From: CAZLRH01 sp964562015
GTDB lineage: Bacteria > Verrucomicrobiota > Verrucomicrobiia > Opitutales > JABDGR01
Reading direction: 5' to 3'
NCBI GenBank assembly: GCA_964562015.1
Contig: CAZLRH010000027.1
Span: 1 to 44,803 of the forward strand
Length of the DNA: 44,803 nucleotides
In this document: positions 8,404 to 16,373 of the stretch, one piece after another
Layout of the letters: each line of letters opens with the position of its first letter
Position numbering within the stretch: position 1 is the first letter of the stretch
Program-made: the position numbers and the translations under genes
The notes under the pieces: generated by a model
Told to the model about the DNA's origin: nothing
Database searches by the model: none
Seen by the model: only the letters and a program-made list of their open reading frames with translations

Positions 8404-9813
8404 CTAAAACAATCCCCCGAATTCCACTTTCGGGAAAATTTCGAGTTCGCTGTCCACGCCGGCGTTGATGATTTCGAGGCCCATTTTTGCGGCGGCGAGG
8501 CGGGCGGCGGCGTAATGGCGTTCCATGCCTTCGAGGTTGGGTTGGTGCCAGAGGCGTCCGCGCCCAAAATACGCCGGGGAAAAATGGTTCGGGTCGTCGT
8601 CCGCCGTCGAGCGCAACAGCCCCGGACCGCCACCTTGCGCGGGAGAGGATTCCGCCGTCGAGGGCACGAGGTATTTATGATCGCAGCCGAGGAGGTAAAT
8701 CGGATTGCAGCCGTACAACACGGCGAGTTGCAACAGCGTGACAGTGACCGTCAATCCGGCCACGAGGCCCGCCGCCGGGTCGCGCGCGAAGGCGTCGAAC
8801 GGCTCGTCCGTCCAGGCGGGCGGGCGTTGCGCAAAGTAGCAGGTGCGTTCGTCCGGCGGCACGAGGCTGGGAACGCTCCAGCGCAATTTCCAGGTTTCAT
8901 CGTCCACGATTTCACGCGGAAAGAAAAAATGGGTCTCCGGCGCCTGGAGCCGCGCCGCGGCCAGCTCCGCGGCCTGGTCGGGCAAGACTTGGGTATCGAT
9001 GCAACTGTAGAAGGTGGGCCGCCAGTCCAGTTGCGGAAACAAAAGAAAAAAACGGTTCGAGGCGCCGACGATTTCTCCGCGCAGTTTTGACAAATCCATT
9101 TTTCGCAGCGAAGGACCGTTGCCCACGACGAAACCACGCCGGCCTTTCGCGCGGTCGCGAAAATCCGCCAGCGGCGGTCCCGGCGGCGCGATCAGTGGAT
9201 TACTAAAATCAGACAGCGCCTCTTGGGCCGACGGCACGATTTGCCAGCCCTCGGGCCGTTCGAGGCCGGCGCGATTTTCCCGCGTGGCCCAGGTCGCAAA
9301 ATCTTGCGGGCTCGCCGGATGATCATCGGCCAGGGCGTCGGCCCAGGCTTGGGCAATTTCCGGGCTGAGAAAAAGGCGGCCCCAGTCGGCCTCTTCGGTG
9401 GTGAGGGCGCCGCCGCGCGCGCGGGCATCTGCCAAATAATCGGGCGAACTGGCGCACGTCGCGTGAAAAAGCCACTGGGCTTTCGCCTCCGCGAGCGCCG
9501 CGAGCGCGCCCGATAATTTGTCGGCCCGGCCCAATTGCCCGCGCGGGGCAAACGCCACCGCGTGCCGCGGGTGCCGCCGGATGACGTCGGCCAGCCACAT
9601 GCTGATTTTCTTGCGTGGCATTTCCCAATCGCCCCGAAGCCCGCCAGGCCACACGGCTTCCCGCGCGCCGTCAAACCAACCGCGCGCCACGACGACCGCC
9701 TCGGGCCGCAGACGTTGGGCGGCCAGGCTGCGCAAGGTGGTTCGCAGCGCCCGCCGGCCGCGTCCGGGCGGCACAATGACCAGCACGGGAGTGGGCACGA
9801 CGGTGGATTGCAT
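8404..9813 (-). CDS. DUF115/Maf-like protein with GT-like N-terminus
   Basis: A 469-aa cytoplasmic protein. The N-terminal 120 residues start PVLVIVPPGRGRRALRTTLR and resemble the nucleotide-sugar end of a GT-A glycosyltransferase, but without a clear DxD. The middle holds FVVGNGPSLRKMDLSKLRGE followed by SNRFFLLFPQLDWRPTFYSC, the NGPSL-type motif shared by DUF115/MptE-like proteins, Maf motility-accessory enzymes and GT42 sialyltransferases. The C-terminal part has VLYGCNPIYLLGCDHKYLVP and LWHQPNLEGMERHYAAARL, matching the end of DUF115 proteins (YLLGxDh). A glycan-modification role is likely and fits the surface glycan genes at 1-5 kb, but donor and target are unknown. No partner gene adjoins it. 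Confidence 0.7.
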   Translation of the reverse strand: MQSTVVPTPVLVIVPPGRGRRALRTTLRSLAAQRLRPEAVVVARGWFDGAREAVWPGGLRGDWEMPRKKISMWLADVIRRHPRHAVAFAPRGQLGRADKLSGALAALAEAKAQWLFHATCASSPDYLADARARGGALTTEEADWGRLFLSPEIAQAWADALADDHPASPQDFATWATRENRAGLERPEGWQIVPSAQEALSDFSNPLIAPPGPPLADFRDRAKGRRGFVVGNGPSLRKMDLSKLRGEIVGASNRFFLLFPQLDWRPTFYSCIDTQVLPDQAAELAAARLQAPETHFFFPREIVDDETWKLRWSVPSLVPPDERTCYFAQRPPAWTDEPFDAFARDPAAGLVAGLTVTVTLLQLAVLYGCNPIYLLGCDHKYLVPSTAESSPAQGGGPGLLRSTADDDPNHFSPAYFGRGRLWHQPNLEGMERHYAAARLAAAKMGLEIINAGVDSELEIFPKVEFGGLF

Positions 9814-9839
9814 CCTGCTTGTGTGGCAACGATTCGGGC

Positions 9840-9877
9840 AAAAAGCAAGGAGGGTGGAGCCTCACACTCCACCCTCC
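9840..9877 (-). terminator. Rho-independent terminator after the EF-hand gene
   Basis: A perfect 11-bp stem GGAGGGTGGAG/CTCCACCCTCC (9849-9859 and 9867-9877) with a 7-base loop. On the minus strand it is followed by TTGCTTTTTGCC, giving a T-rich tail. It lies 58 bp beyond the stop of the minus-strand EF-hand gene and just upstream of the next gene, so it should separate the two transcription units. A second short hairpin, CTGGCAC-TTTC-GTGCCAG at 9899-9916, lies between and has no T-tract. Confidence 0.75.
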
Positions 9878-9934
9878 CGCTATTTTAGTACCCCTTAGCT
9901 GGCACTTTCGTGCCAGAAAGTTTGTGACTTTGCT

Positions 9935-10765
9935 CTAGGCACCGTTGGTGTCGGTGTTGCCGCCGGCTCCGCCCGGACCACCTGGGCCTCCGCGGAAACC
10001 GCCGCCGGGACCACGACCGCCCGGACCACCCGGACCGCCACGACCACCGCCGCCGGGACCACCGCGTCCACCGGGACCGCCAGGGCCGCCGCGACCACCA
10101 GGACCACCGCGCGGGCCGGGCATGCTGCCGAGCGCCGCCGTCAATTCGTTCACATCGAGGCCGCCGTTGTTGTCGGCGTCGAAATTGGCGATGAGATTCG
10201 CCGCCAATTGCTCAGGTGTCGGAGGCGGGGGCGGAGCATCGGCGTTGTCCGTGGAATCAGCAGGCGCGCCACCGGAAGCGTTCGCACCTTGAGCCTGGCC
10301 TTGAGGGCCTTGACCACGACCGGGACCACCGGGACCGCCACGGCCACCGCGACCACCACGACCTGGGCCGCCGCGTCCACCGGGGCCGCCCGGACCACGC
10401 CCGGCACCGGGACCGCCGTTCGGGCTGGTTGCATTGGGTTGGTTTGCGCCAGCGCCATTGTCGGCATTCGCGCCATTGTCACTGTTGGCGCCAGCGGGCG
10501 GAGGCGGCGGACCACCGCGCGGGCCGGCCGCAAGGGCTTGCGTCAATTCCGTGGCATCGAGGATGCCGTCGCCGTTGGCGTCAAAACCGGCGATCATGTT
10601 TGCCGCGACTTGGGCCGGCGGAGGCGGGCCGCCACGGCGACCACCACCGGGCCCGCCGGGCCCACCGGGACCGCCTTGACCGCCGGGTCCACCGGGGCCG
10701 CGTTGGGCGTGGGCGACACTGGTCAGGGTCAGGCAAGCGGCAAAGATAATGGGTAATGTTTTCAT
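9935..10765 (-). CDS. Secreted Gly-Pro-rich protein with two EF-hand loops
   Basis: A 276-aa protein with a signal peptide (MKTLPIIFAACLTLTSVAHA). Two EF-hand calcium loops are visible: DANGDGILDATE (residues 62-73) and DADNNGGLDVNE (196-207), each preceded by a matching helix (VAANMIAGF, LAANLIANF). The loops are separated and flanked by long GPGG/GRGG tracts of about 30, 90 and 60 residues. Such proteins are exported, calcium-binding and of unknown role. The stretches are not strict Gly-X-Y, so collagen is unlikely. The response regulator/kinase pair is transcribed divergently, and the kinase's extracytoplasmic loop has the same GPGG composition, which suggests a functional link. A terminator follows the gene. 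Confidence 0.85.
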   Translation of the reverse strand: MKTLPIIFAACLTLTSVAHAQRGPGGPGGQGGPGGPGGPGGGRRGGPPPPAQVAANMIAGFDANGDGILDATELTQALAAGPRGGPPPPPAGANSDNGANADNGAGANQPNATSPNGGPGAGRGPGGPGGRGGPGRGGRGGRGGPGGPGRGQGPQGQAQGANASGGAPADSTDNADAPPPPPTPEQLAANLIANFDADNNGGLDVNELTAALGSMPGPRGGPGGRGGPGGPGGRGGPGGGGRGGPGGPGGRGPGGGFRGGPGGPGGAGGNTDTNGA

Positions 10766-10930
10766 GGGAGTTCCTGGGTTGGAGTTGGGTTGACTATTTA
10801 CAGACGATTACACCACGCCCGCATGACGGCCTCCTGCGCGCGCAGATTAATTTATTTTCATCTGGCGCTTTTACTCGCGCCGCCGGGTGAAAAAGCGCTA
10901 GGATGGCGGCGCACCGGAACGGATTGCCCC
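10766..10930. promoter_or_regulatory. Divergent intergenic region between EF-hand gene and two-component operon
   Basis: This 165-bp gap separates two divergent start codons and must hold promoters for both units. The visible symmetric signal is GCGCTTTT (10865-10872) inverted as AAAAGCGC (10891-10898), 18 bp apart and 33 bp before the response-regulator ATG. It could be an operator or leader hairpin. TTGACT at 10789 resembles a -35 box but no convincing -10 is spaced from it. The exact sites are inference. Confidence 0.35.
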
Positions 10931-11611
10931 ATGAAAGTACTCGTCGTCGAAGATGAAAAACGCATCCGGGACCTCATTGAAAAGGGGCTCCGGGCCGAGG
11001 GCTTTGGGGTGGACGCCGTGGGCGACGGCCAGGAGGGCTACCTGCTGGCGCGCACCCGCCCTTATGATGCCTTGGTACTGGATATCATGGTACCCGGGCG
11101 CGACGGGCTCAGCCTGCTCAAGGCCATCCGCGGCGAGGGCGTGAACGTCCCCGTCGTCGTGGTGTCCGCCCGCGACGGGCTCGACCAGCGCGTCGAGGGC
11201 CTGAACCTCGGCGCGGACGATTACCTGACGAAGCCCTTTCACATCGACGAACTGGTGGCGCGGCTGCGCGCGCTCGGCCGCCGGGCGCAGGGCGCGCAAC
11301 TGAATTTGTGCCGCGCGGGCGACGTCTCCCTCAATCTCGCCACCCGCGAGGTGCACCGCGGCGAAGCCAAGATCGAGCTGACGGCGCGGGAATTTGCGCT
11401 GCTCGAGCTGCTGCTGCGCTCGCCCGGGCGCGTGTACACGCGCGCGCAGATTCTCGACTATGTGTGGAATTACGATTTCGACCCGCAGACGAACCTGGTG
11501 GACGTTTACGTCAAGCGCCTGCGCCAGAAACTCGGCGACACCGACAACACGCTGATCGACACGGTCCGCGGTGTGGGCTACCGGTTCAGCGCGGGTGGCG
11601 ACGCCCAATAA
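10931..11611 (+). CDS. OmpR-family response regulator
   Basis: A 226-aa two-domain regulator. The receiver domain has the acidic pair in LVVEDEKRI, the phosphoacceptor D51 in ALVLDIMVPGRDG, S79 in VVVSARDG and K101 in YLTKPF. The C-terminal winged helix covers about residues 130-222, with LTAREFALLELLLRSPGRVY and the typical VDVYVKRLRQKLG and TVRGVGYRF. It would bind DNA as a dimer on phosphorylation by the kinase encoded 4 bp downstream. Start ATG 10931 (MKVLVVED) is fixed by family alignment; the longer upstream frame has no homology. The divergent EF-hand gene is the obvious candidate target. Confidence 0.95.
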   Translation: MKVLVVEDEKRIRDLIEKGLRAEGFGVDAVGDGQEGYLLARTRPYDALVLDIMVPGRDGLSLLKAIRGEGVNVPVVVVSARDGLDQRVEGLNLGADDYLTKPFHIDELVARLRALGRRAQGAQLNLCRAGDVSLNLATREVHRGEAKIELTAREFALLELLLRSPGRVYTRAQILDYVWNYDFDPQTNLVDVYVKRLRQKLGDTDNTLIDTVRGVGYRFSAGGDAQ

Positions 11612-11615
11612 TCCG

Positions 11616-13217
11616 ATGTTTCGCTCCTTCCGGTTTCGTCTCGTGGCGTTGTCCATGCTGGTCAGCGCGGCGGCGCTGCTGGCTTTCGCCGGGCTGGCGT
11701 GGACGCTCATCAAGCGCAACCAAAGCGACCGCTTCGACAGCGAGTTGGAAAAGCTGGCTTCGCGCTACGGCGCGCGGCTGCTGCTTTCCGTTTTGCGCTC
11801 GCAGGATTTTGCCACGGATCAGACTCTGCTGGATTTGCGGGACCTCGCGGCGGAACGTTCGCTGGTTTATGTTGTAGTGAATGGCGACGGCACCGTGCCC
11901 TTTCAAAGCCAGGACTGGCCGGCCGGCGTTTCCTTTGATGAATTTGCGCACGCGGCACTGCCCTTGCCGCCCCCGCCGCCGGATGGTTTCGGCTTCGACC
12001 CCAACGGAAATAACGGCGACCGCGGCGGGCCGCGGCGCGGCGGCGGCCCCGGCGGTGGTTTTGGCAACCGCGGTTTTCCGCGCGGTGGGCCCGGCGGCCC
12101 CGGCGACCGTGGTGGCGGGCCCGGCGGCGGCCGCCAGGGCGGCCCGAACTTCGGCCTGCAACTCGACCAGACGCAGTTGAAAACACTGCCCGCCGCCCTG
12201 CCGCAATGGCGTTTTGCCGTGGTGCCGGCGCAAGGTCGCGCGGTGGTGTTCGGCCTGCCGCTGGCATTGCTCGCCGCCGAACACAACAAAACGCGCGACA
12301 CTTTTCTTGTCGCCCTGCCCGCGGCGCTCGCGCTCGTCGGTTTGGGCGCTGCCCTCGTGGCCAGTCGCGCGGTCAAGCCACTGCGCAAACTTACCGCCGC
12401 GGCCGAGCGCATCACCGCCGAGGGCTTGAATGAACAGATTCCCCGCAGTGGCGAAGACACGGAATTCGCGCGCCTCATCGATGTCTTCAACGCGATGCTC
12501 GACCGCCTCGCCCGCAGTTTCGATCAGGCGCGACGATTCAGCCACGACGCCGCGCATGAGTTGAACACGCCGCTGACGATTCTCACCGGTCAAATCGAAC
12601 AGGCGCTCCAAGCCGCGCCGCCGGCCTCGCCCGAACAGCAGCGCTGGGCGCTCCTCGCCGAGGAAGTGCAGCGCCTGCGCGACATCATCCGCAAATTACT
12701 TCTGCTCGCGCGCGCTGACCGCGGCGGCCTGCACCCCGACTGGCAACCGCTCGACCTCGCCCGCCTCGCGCGTGATTGCGCCGACGACGCCGCGGCCTCC
12801 GCTGATTTGCCGCTCGACGTTTCCCTCAGCGGCGAGACCACCCTGCCCCTCCAGGGCGATCCATCCCTGTTGCGCCAGCTCTTGTTCAACCTGCTTTTAA
12901 ACGCGATAAAATACAACCGGCCGGACGGGTTTGTGCGCGTTCACCTCGAGCGCTTCACCCGGGACGGGCGCGACTGGGCCGCGATGGCCGTGACCAATTC
13001 CGGCGCGCCGATTCCGCCCGAGCATGTGCCGCATATTTTTGAACGCTTTTACCGCGCCGACGCCGCGCGCCATCGCGGCGTGGAAGGCCTCGGGCTCGGC
13101 CTGAGTCTCGCCCGCGAATTCGCCCGCGCCCACGGGGGCGACCTCCTGCTCGCGAAAAATGCGCCGGATGAAATCACCTTCCGCCTGGAGTTTCCGATTC
13201 GCGCCGAGGGGAAGTAA
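11616..13217 (+). CDS. Sensor histidine kinase with Gly-Pro-rich extracytoplasmic loop
   Basis: A 533-aa membrane kinase. TM1 lies at about residues 9-30 (ALSMLVSAAALLAFAGLAW) and TM2 at about 229-250 (FLVALPAALALVGLGAALV). The loop between holds a tract of some 55 residues very rich in Gly, Pro and Arg (DRGGPRRGGGPGGGFGNRGF and more). After a HAMP domain comes the H-box SHDAAHELNTPL, then N-box LLFNLLLNAIKYN, F-box FERFYR and G-box GLGLGLSLAREFARAHGG. It phosphorylates the upstream regulator; 4 bp separate the genes. The Gly-rich loop inside a sensor domain is unusual and matches the composition of the neighbouring EF-hand protein. The ligand is unknown. Confidence 0.92.
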   Translation: MFRSFRFRLVALSMLVSAAALLAFAGLAWTLIKRNQSDRFDSELEKLASRYGARLLLSVLRSQDFATDQTLLDLRDLAAERSLVYVVVNGDGTVPFQSQDWPAGVSFDEFAHAALPLPPPPPDGFGFDPNGNNGDRGGPRRGGGPGGGFGNRGFPRGGPGGPGDRGGGPGGGRQGGPNFGLQLDQTQLKTLPAALPQWRFAVVPAQGRAVVFGLPLALLAAEHNKTRDTFLVALPAALALVGLGAALVASRAVKPLRKLTAAAERITAEGLNEQIPRSGEDTEFARLIDVFNAMLDRLARSFDQARRFSHDAAHELNTPLTILTGQIEQALQAAPPASPEQQRWALLAEEVQRLRDIIRKLLLLARADRGGLHPDWQPLDLARLARDCADDAAASADLPLDVSLSGETTLPLQGDPSLLRQLLFNLLLNAIKYNRPDGFVRVHLERFTRDGRDWAAMAVTNSGAPIPPEHVPHIFERFYRADAARHRGVEGLGLGLSLAREFARAHGGDLLLAKNAPDEITFRLEFPIRAEGK

Positions 13218-13230
13218 GAAAAGAGTTTTC

Positions 13231-13463
13231 GACAGAATTAACAGAATTTAGAAAATTGAGAGCATAAAAATACAATGGTGCAGATTGGCTCGACTTCATT
13301 TTCGTAGCGCGGCGCTTTAGCCCGCGCAAGGGATTACTCGAATGAGAGAAGAGCGCGGGCTAAAGCGCCACGCTGCGAAGACCAAGCGTGTCTCAAGCGG
13401 TACCGCTACCGAAAAAACTGTGCAGGGCAGGAAAGTAATTTTTTAAATTCTGTTAATTCTGTC
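13231..13463. repeat. Nested inverted-repeat element, copy A
   Basis: Outer arms are a perfect 19-bp inverted pair, GACAGAATTAACAGAATTT at 13231-13249 and its complement at 13445-13463. Inside is a second, unrelated 25-bp inverted pair at 13303-13327 and 13353-13377 with two mismatches, beginning CGTAGCGCGGCGCTTTAGCC. The same outer 19-mer forms the arms of copy B at 16154-16367, but there the inner palindrome is different. The element fills the gap between the convergent kinase and bshA genes and could fold into a bidirectional terminator. No open frame is convincing here. Confidence 0.85.
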
Positions 13464-13488
13464 CAGAAATCTGGATTCTATCCAAAAA

Positions 13489-14637
13489 TCAGGGTTTAGC
13501 CTGGGCGCACACCCGGCAGTAGAGTTGCTCGTACTGCGGCACGATGGCGTTGGCGGAAAATAAAGTGCGGGCGCGTTGCTGCGCGGCGCGGCCGAGCTGC
13601 GCGCGGCGCGCGGGGTTTTGCAACAGCGTTTCCACCGCGCGCGCCAAATCCTCGGGACTGTTGGAATCCACGAGCACGCCGCTATGACCGGATTCCACCA
13701 CCTCGGGAATACCGCCGACGGCTGTCGCCACGCTTGGGCACGCGAATAACATGCCTTCCAGAATGCTGAGGCAAAAACTTTCCGTCTCCGAGGTGAACAG
13801 GCCCAGGTCCGCGGCCTGCCAATATTCCTCGATGTCGGTGATGCGCTCGCGCACGACGATGCGGTCGGCGAGGCCGAGGCGGCGCACGTCGTCCAGGAAC
13901 GGCGCGAAATCTCCGCCCGCGAGAATGACGAGCTTGAATGATTCACGCGGAGCAATGCGCGCCGCCGTTTCGAGCAGCAGGCCAATGCGCTTCAAGGGCC
14001 GCAGGTTCGACGCGTGGAGAATCATCGCCTCGCTGTCGGCGACGCCGAGTTCGCGGCGCACGTCGGCGCGCGCGCGCTTGGGCGGACGCGGAATGGAAAA
14101 ATTATAAATGACGTCAATGGGCCGCTCGATGCCAAGGATTTCCCGCGTCTCCTGCGCGAGGCAATGCGAGACCACGGTCACGGCGTCGGACTGCGCGAGC
14201 GCGTGGCGGATGGCGGGAACGTAGCCGGCGTCGCGCCCGAGCAGCGTGGTGTCCGTGCCGTGCAACGTCGTGACCACGCGCGGCTGCAATTCCGGCGGCA
14301 GCATGGCACGCGCAAGAATGGCGGCGGTCGCGTGCGGCACCGCGTAGTGCACATGCAGCACGTCCAGCTCGTGCAGACGGGCCACCTCCGCCATTTTCAC
14401 CGAGAGCGGCAGGGTGTAGTCCGGGTACTTGAACAAACCGTAGTCATTGATCACCACCGGATGAAAAAACAGGCCGGGAATGTCATCAGCGATGCGAAAC
14501 GGTTTCTCGTAGCAAATGAAATGCGCCTCATGCCCCCGCCGCGCCAGCTCCTCCCCCAACGCGCACGCCAGCACCCCGCTCCCGCCGACCGACGGGTAAC
14601 AGGTGATGCCGATTTTGAGGGGATATAGTAAAGGCAT
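13489..14637 (-). CDS. bshA: N-acetyl-alpha-D-glucosaminyl L-malate synthase BshA
   Basis: A 382-aa GT4-family retaining glycosyltransferase catalysing the first step of bacillithiol synthesis, transfer of GlcNAc from UDP-GlcNAc to L-malate. The N-terminus, KIGITCYPSVGGSGVLACAL then RRGHEAHFICYEKPFRI, is very close to known BshA. Also present are VVTTLHGTDTTLLGRD, the acceptor-side VTVVSHCLAQETREI, NFSIPRP, and the donor-binding ETESFCLSILEGMLFACPSV with VGGIPEVVESGHSG. Length is typical. Its ATG is one base after the stop of an unknown membrane protein gene, so translation is probably coupled. bshB1 lies upstream on the same strand, and a BshC-like gene beyond that. Confidence 0.93.
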   Translation of the reverse strand: MPLLYPLKIGITCYPSVGGSGVLACALGEELARRGHEAHFICYEKPFRIADDIPGLFFHPVVINDYGLFKYPDYTLPLSVKMAEVARLHELDVLHVHYAVPHATAAILARAMLPPELQPRVVTTLHGTDTTLLGRDAGYVPAIRHALAQSDAVTVVSHCLAQETREILGIERPIDVIYNFSIPRPPKRARADVRRELGVADSEAMILHASNLRPLKRIGLLLETAARIAPRESFKLVILAGGDFAPFLDDVRRLGLADRIVVRERITDIEEYWQAADLGLFTSETESFCLSILEGMLFACPSVATAVGGIPEVVESGHSGVLVDSNSPEDLARAVETLLQNPARRAQLGRAAQQRARTLFSANAIVPQYEQLYCRVCAQAKP

Positions 14638-14638
14638 G

Positions 14639-15331
14639 CTACTTTGCCTTCATACGCCCTTCCTCAATGACTTTCAAGGAGAAGGCCGCCGCATCGCTAA
14701 CAATGGGAGATCTTGACTTTTGCTTTGCTTGAAGGACTACTTCGTCACGCGCAAAGGAAGGAGTGGTCTTAAATCCCTCAAGTGCACCCTTGTTTACCAA
14801 ACTCCATTCCTCGACCGTTTCCACGTGATTGAGGTAAACGGCCATCATCATCAAGGTGCCCAAATTTCCTGCAAGCACATCTTGTCTCCCGTCATGAGTA
14901 TAAAATTGTCCAACAGTTGTTGCTTCGGGGAAAAGATGCTCAATTATTTCAAATGAGTCTTTTGCCAATGGGCGATTTGCCACCCTCTTGTAGGCCTCGA
15001 ATGCCGCCCGAACGGCTTCGTTACGATTAGAGAACAGATTACCCTCAGCCGTAATACCACACCCACTTCGATAACCAAATCCGGAGGTTTTTAATTTGTG
15101 TGCGCACGGATGATCAAAAATTTCCGCATAAATTTTGCCGTACTCATCCTCCCGTGATCCGCTGGGATAATCCCACAGTGGAACACCGAACAGCCGGGGT
15201 TGAATACGATGTTCGTAGTAGAGACAACGAGTACAGACCAAGCCGTAATCATAAACCGCATAACCCTGGAAAATAACCGCGAGTACAGCCAACACGGAAA
15301 GCCCTAACGCGATCCGATGCAAGTATTTCAC
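14639..15331 (-). CDS. Membrane-anchored protein of unknown function
   Basis: A 230-aa protein with one N-terminal hydrophobic segment (LGLSVLAVLAVIFQGYAVY), probably an uncleaved anchor, and a soluble remainder. Cysteines occur as CTRC soon after the membrane and again in DHPCAHK and RSGCGI, which could bind a metal or form disulfides in the periplasm. The rest is helical with no named motif. I do not recognise it. Codon use is visibly more AT-rich than in the flanking bsh genes, suggesting later insertion. It lies between bshB1 (78 bp upstream) and bshA (1 bp downstream), so it is co-transcribed with the bacillithiol genes; whether it takes part is unknown. Confidence 0.75.
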   Translation of the reverse strand: MKYLHRIALGLSVLAVLAVIFQGYAVYDYGLVCTRCLYYEHRIQPRLFGVPLWDYPSGSREDEYGKIYAEIFDHPCAHKLKTSGFGYRSGCGITAEGNLFSNRNEAVRAAFEAYKRVANRPLAKDSFEIIEHLFPEATTVGQFYTHDGRQDVLAGNLGTLMMMAVYLNHVETVEEWSLVNKGALEGFKTTPSFARDEVVLQAKQKSRSPIVSDAAAFSLKVIEEGRMKAK

Positions 15332-15409
15332 GACACGCTAAATTATACCTAGATTTACAGTTTTTCACCTAAATTCAATTCTATACAAAACCATAATAAG
15401 GCGGCTCGC

Positions 15410-16102
15410 TTACATCAACATTTTGATTACCAGCGCCTCATTCGGAAACAGCGCTTGGGCGTACTGGAGGCCGGCGCGCAGGCCGAAGACGCGGGCGCGG
15501 GCGAGTTGAAAGTCGACGTAGTTGCGGGTTTTGAGCTGGGAGGCGTGGGCGGCCATCGACGCGGTCCAGGCCTGGACGATTTCCGGCGGGGAAATGTCGT
15601 AGAGGACGGGTTGCTGGCCGGCGGGCTCGGCCTCGGGGGCGACGGCGTAGAAAAAGAGCCGGCTGATTTTGTGCGCGGGCCATTTCCGCAATTCCCTCAC
15701 CCCGCCGTAACGCGCGAGGCGGGTGGCGTCGCGCACCAACTGGCCCAGCCGCCAATGGTCCGGGTGTTGGTTCATTTCGACCGTCGGCGCGAGGACCACG
15801 GAGGGACGGAAGCGCCGGATAAGTCCCGCGAGCTTGAGCGCGTGCGCATTTTTGAGTTCGAGATGCGAATCGCCGTCCAACGTGAGAAACTCAATCGACG
15901 CGCCGAGAATTTTGGCGGCCTGCCGCGCCTCGCGGGTGCGCTGGGCGGGGGTGCCGTGGGTGCCGGCCTCGCCGCGCGAGCAGACGACGAAGTGCGCGGC
16001 GCGGCCCGCTCGCGTCTCGCGCGCGATGAGGCCGCCGACGCCGAATTCGAGGTCGTCCGGGTGCGCGCCAAAGGCGAGGATGGAAGCGGGCGGAGAAGAC
16101 AT
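15410..16102 (-). CDS. bshB1: Bacillithiol biosynthesis deacetylase BshB1 (PIG-L/LmbE family)
   Basis: A 230-aa PIG-L zinc hydrolase that removes the acetyl group from GlcNAc-malate, the second bacillithiol step. The catalytic and zinc site is ILAFGAHPDDLEFGVGG. Also visible are CSRGEAGTHGTPAQRTREAR, TLDGDSHLE and the second metal histidine in NQHPDHWRLGQLVRDA. The C-terminal KMLM ends a region matching BshB1 (QYAQALFPNEALVIK). Length is normal for BshB1. Being near bshA favours this over other PIG-L deacetylases. The start ATG 16102 lies just after repeat copy B, which separates it from the BshC-like gene. Confidence 0.9.
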   Translation of the reverse strand: MSSPPASILAFGAHPDDLEFGVGGLIARETRAGRAAHFVVCSRGEAGTHGTPAQRTREARQAAKILGASIEFLTLDGDSHLELKNAHALKLAGLIRRFRPSVVLAPTVEMNQHPDHWRLGQLVRDATRLARYGGVRELRKWPAHKISRLFFYAVAPEAEPAGQQPVLYDISPPEIVQAWTASMAAHASQLKTRNYVDFQLARARVFGLRAGLQYAQALFPNEALVIKMLM

Positions 16103-16153
16103 TTTTGGACAGAATTAAGGGGATAAACGCAGAGGAAAAGAAAAAGAGTTTTG

Positions 16154-16367
16154 GACAGAATTAACAGAATTTGGAGAATTTAAGATCGGAACAAAGTGAT
16201 AGAAACGATGTTGCTTTGCTGAAAAGATCTCCCTGGACGTCGCCAACGGCACCCTGAACAAATTATAATAATTAGCGGCAGGGGCGCCGTTGGCGACGTC
16301 CAGGTGGATTAAAATGCTGCGCATCTTTTCAACAAAGCAAAATTTTGCAAATTCTGTTAATTCTGTC
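16154..16367. repeat. Nested inverted-repeat element, copy B
   Basis: Three nested inverted pairs. The outer perfect 19-mer GACAGAATTAACAGAATTT (16154-16172) is answered at 16349-16367. The middle pair TTGCTTTGCTGAAAAGAT (16211-16228) is answered with one mismatch at 16323-16340. The inner perfect 19-mer CCTGGACGTCGCCAACGGC (16232-16250) is answered at 16286-16304. The outer arms equal those of copy A; the inner palindrome does not. A fragment (GACAGAATTAA) also occurs at 16108. It lies between the BshC-like gene and bshB1. No gene is seen in 16103-16373. Confidence 0.87.
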
Positions 16368-16373
16368 AAAAAA

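Noticed and set aside
9935..10765. Collagen-like protein
   Set aside because: The Gly/Pro tracts do not keep a strict Gly-X-Y period, and two EF-hand loops explain the protein better.
13231..16367. The repeat copies as a CRISPR array or composite transposon
   Set aside because: There are no regular spacers, no cas genes and no transposase between the copies; arms are palindromic pairs, not array repeats.
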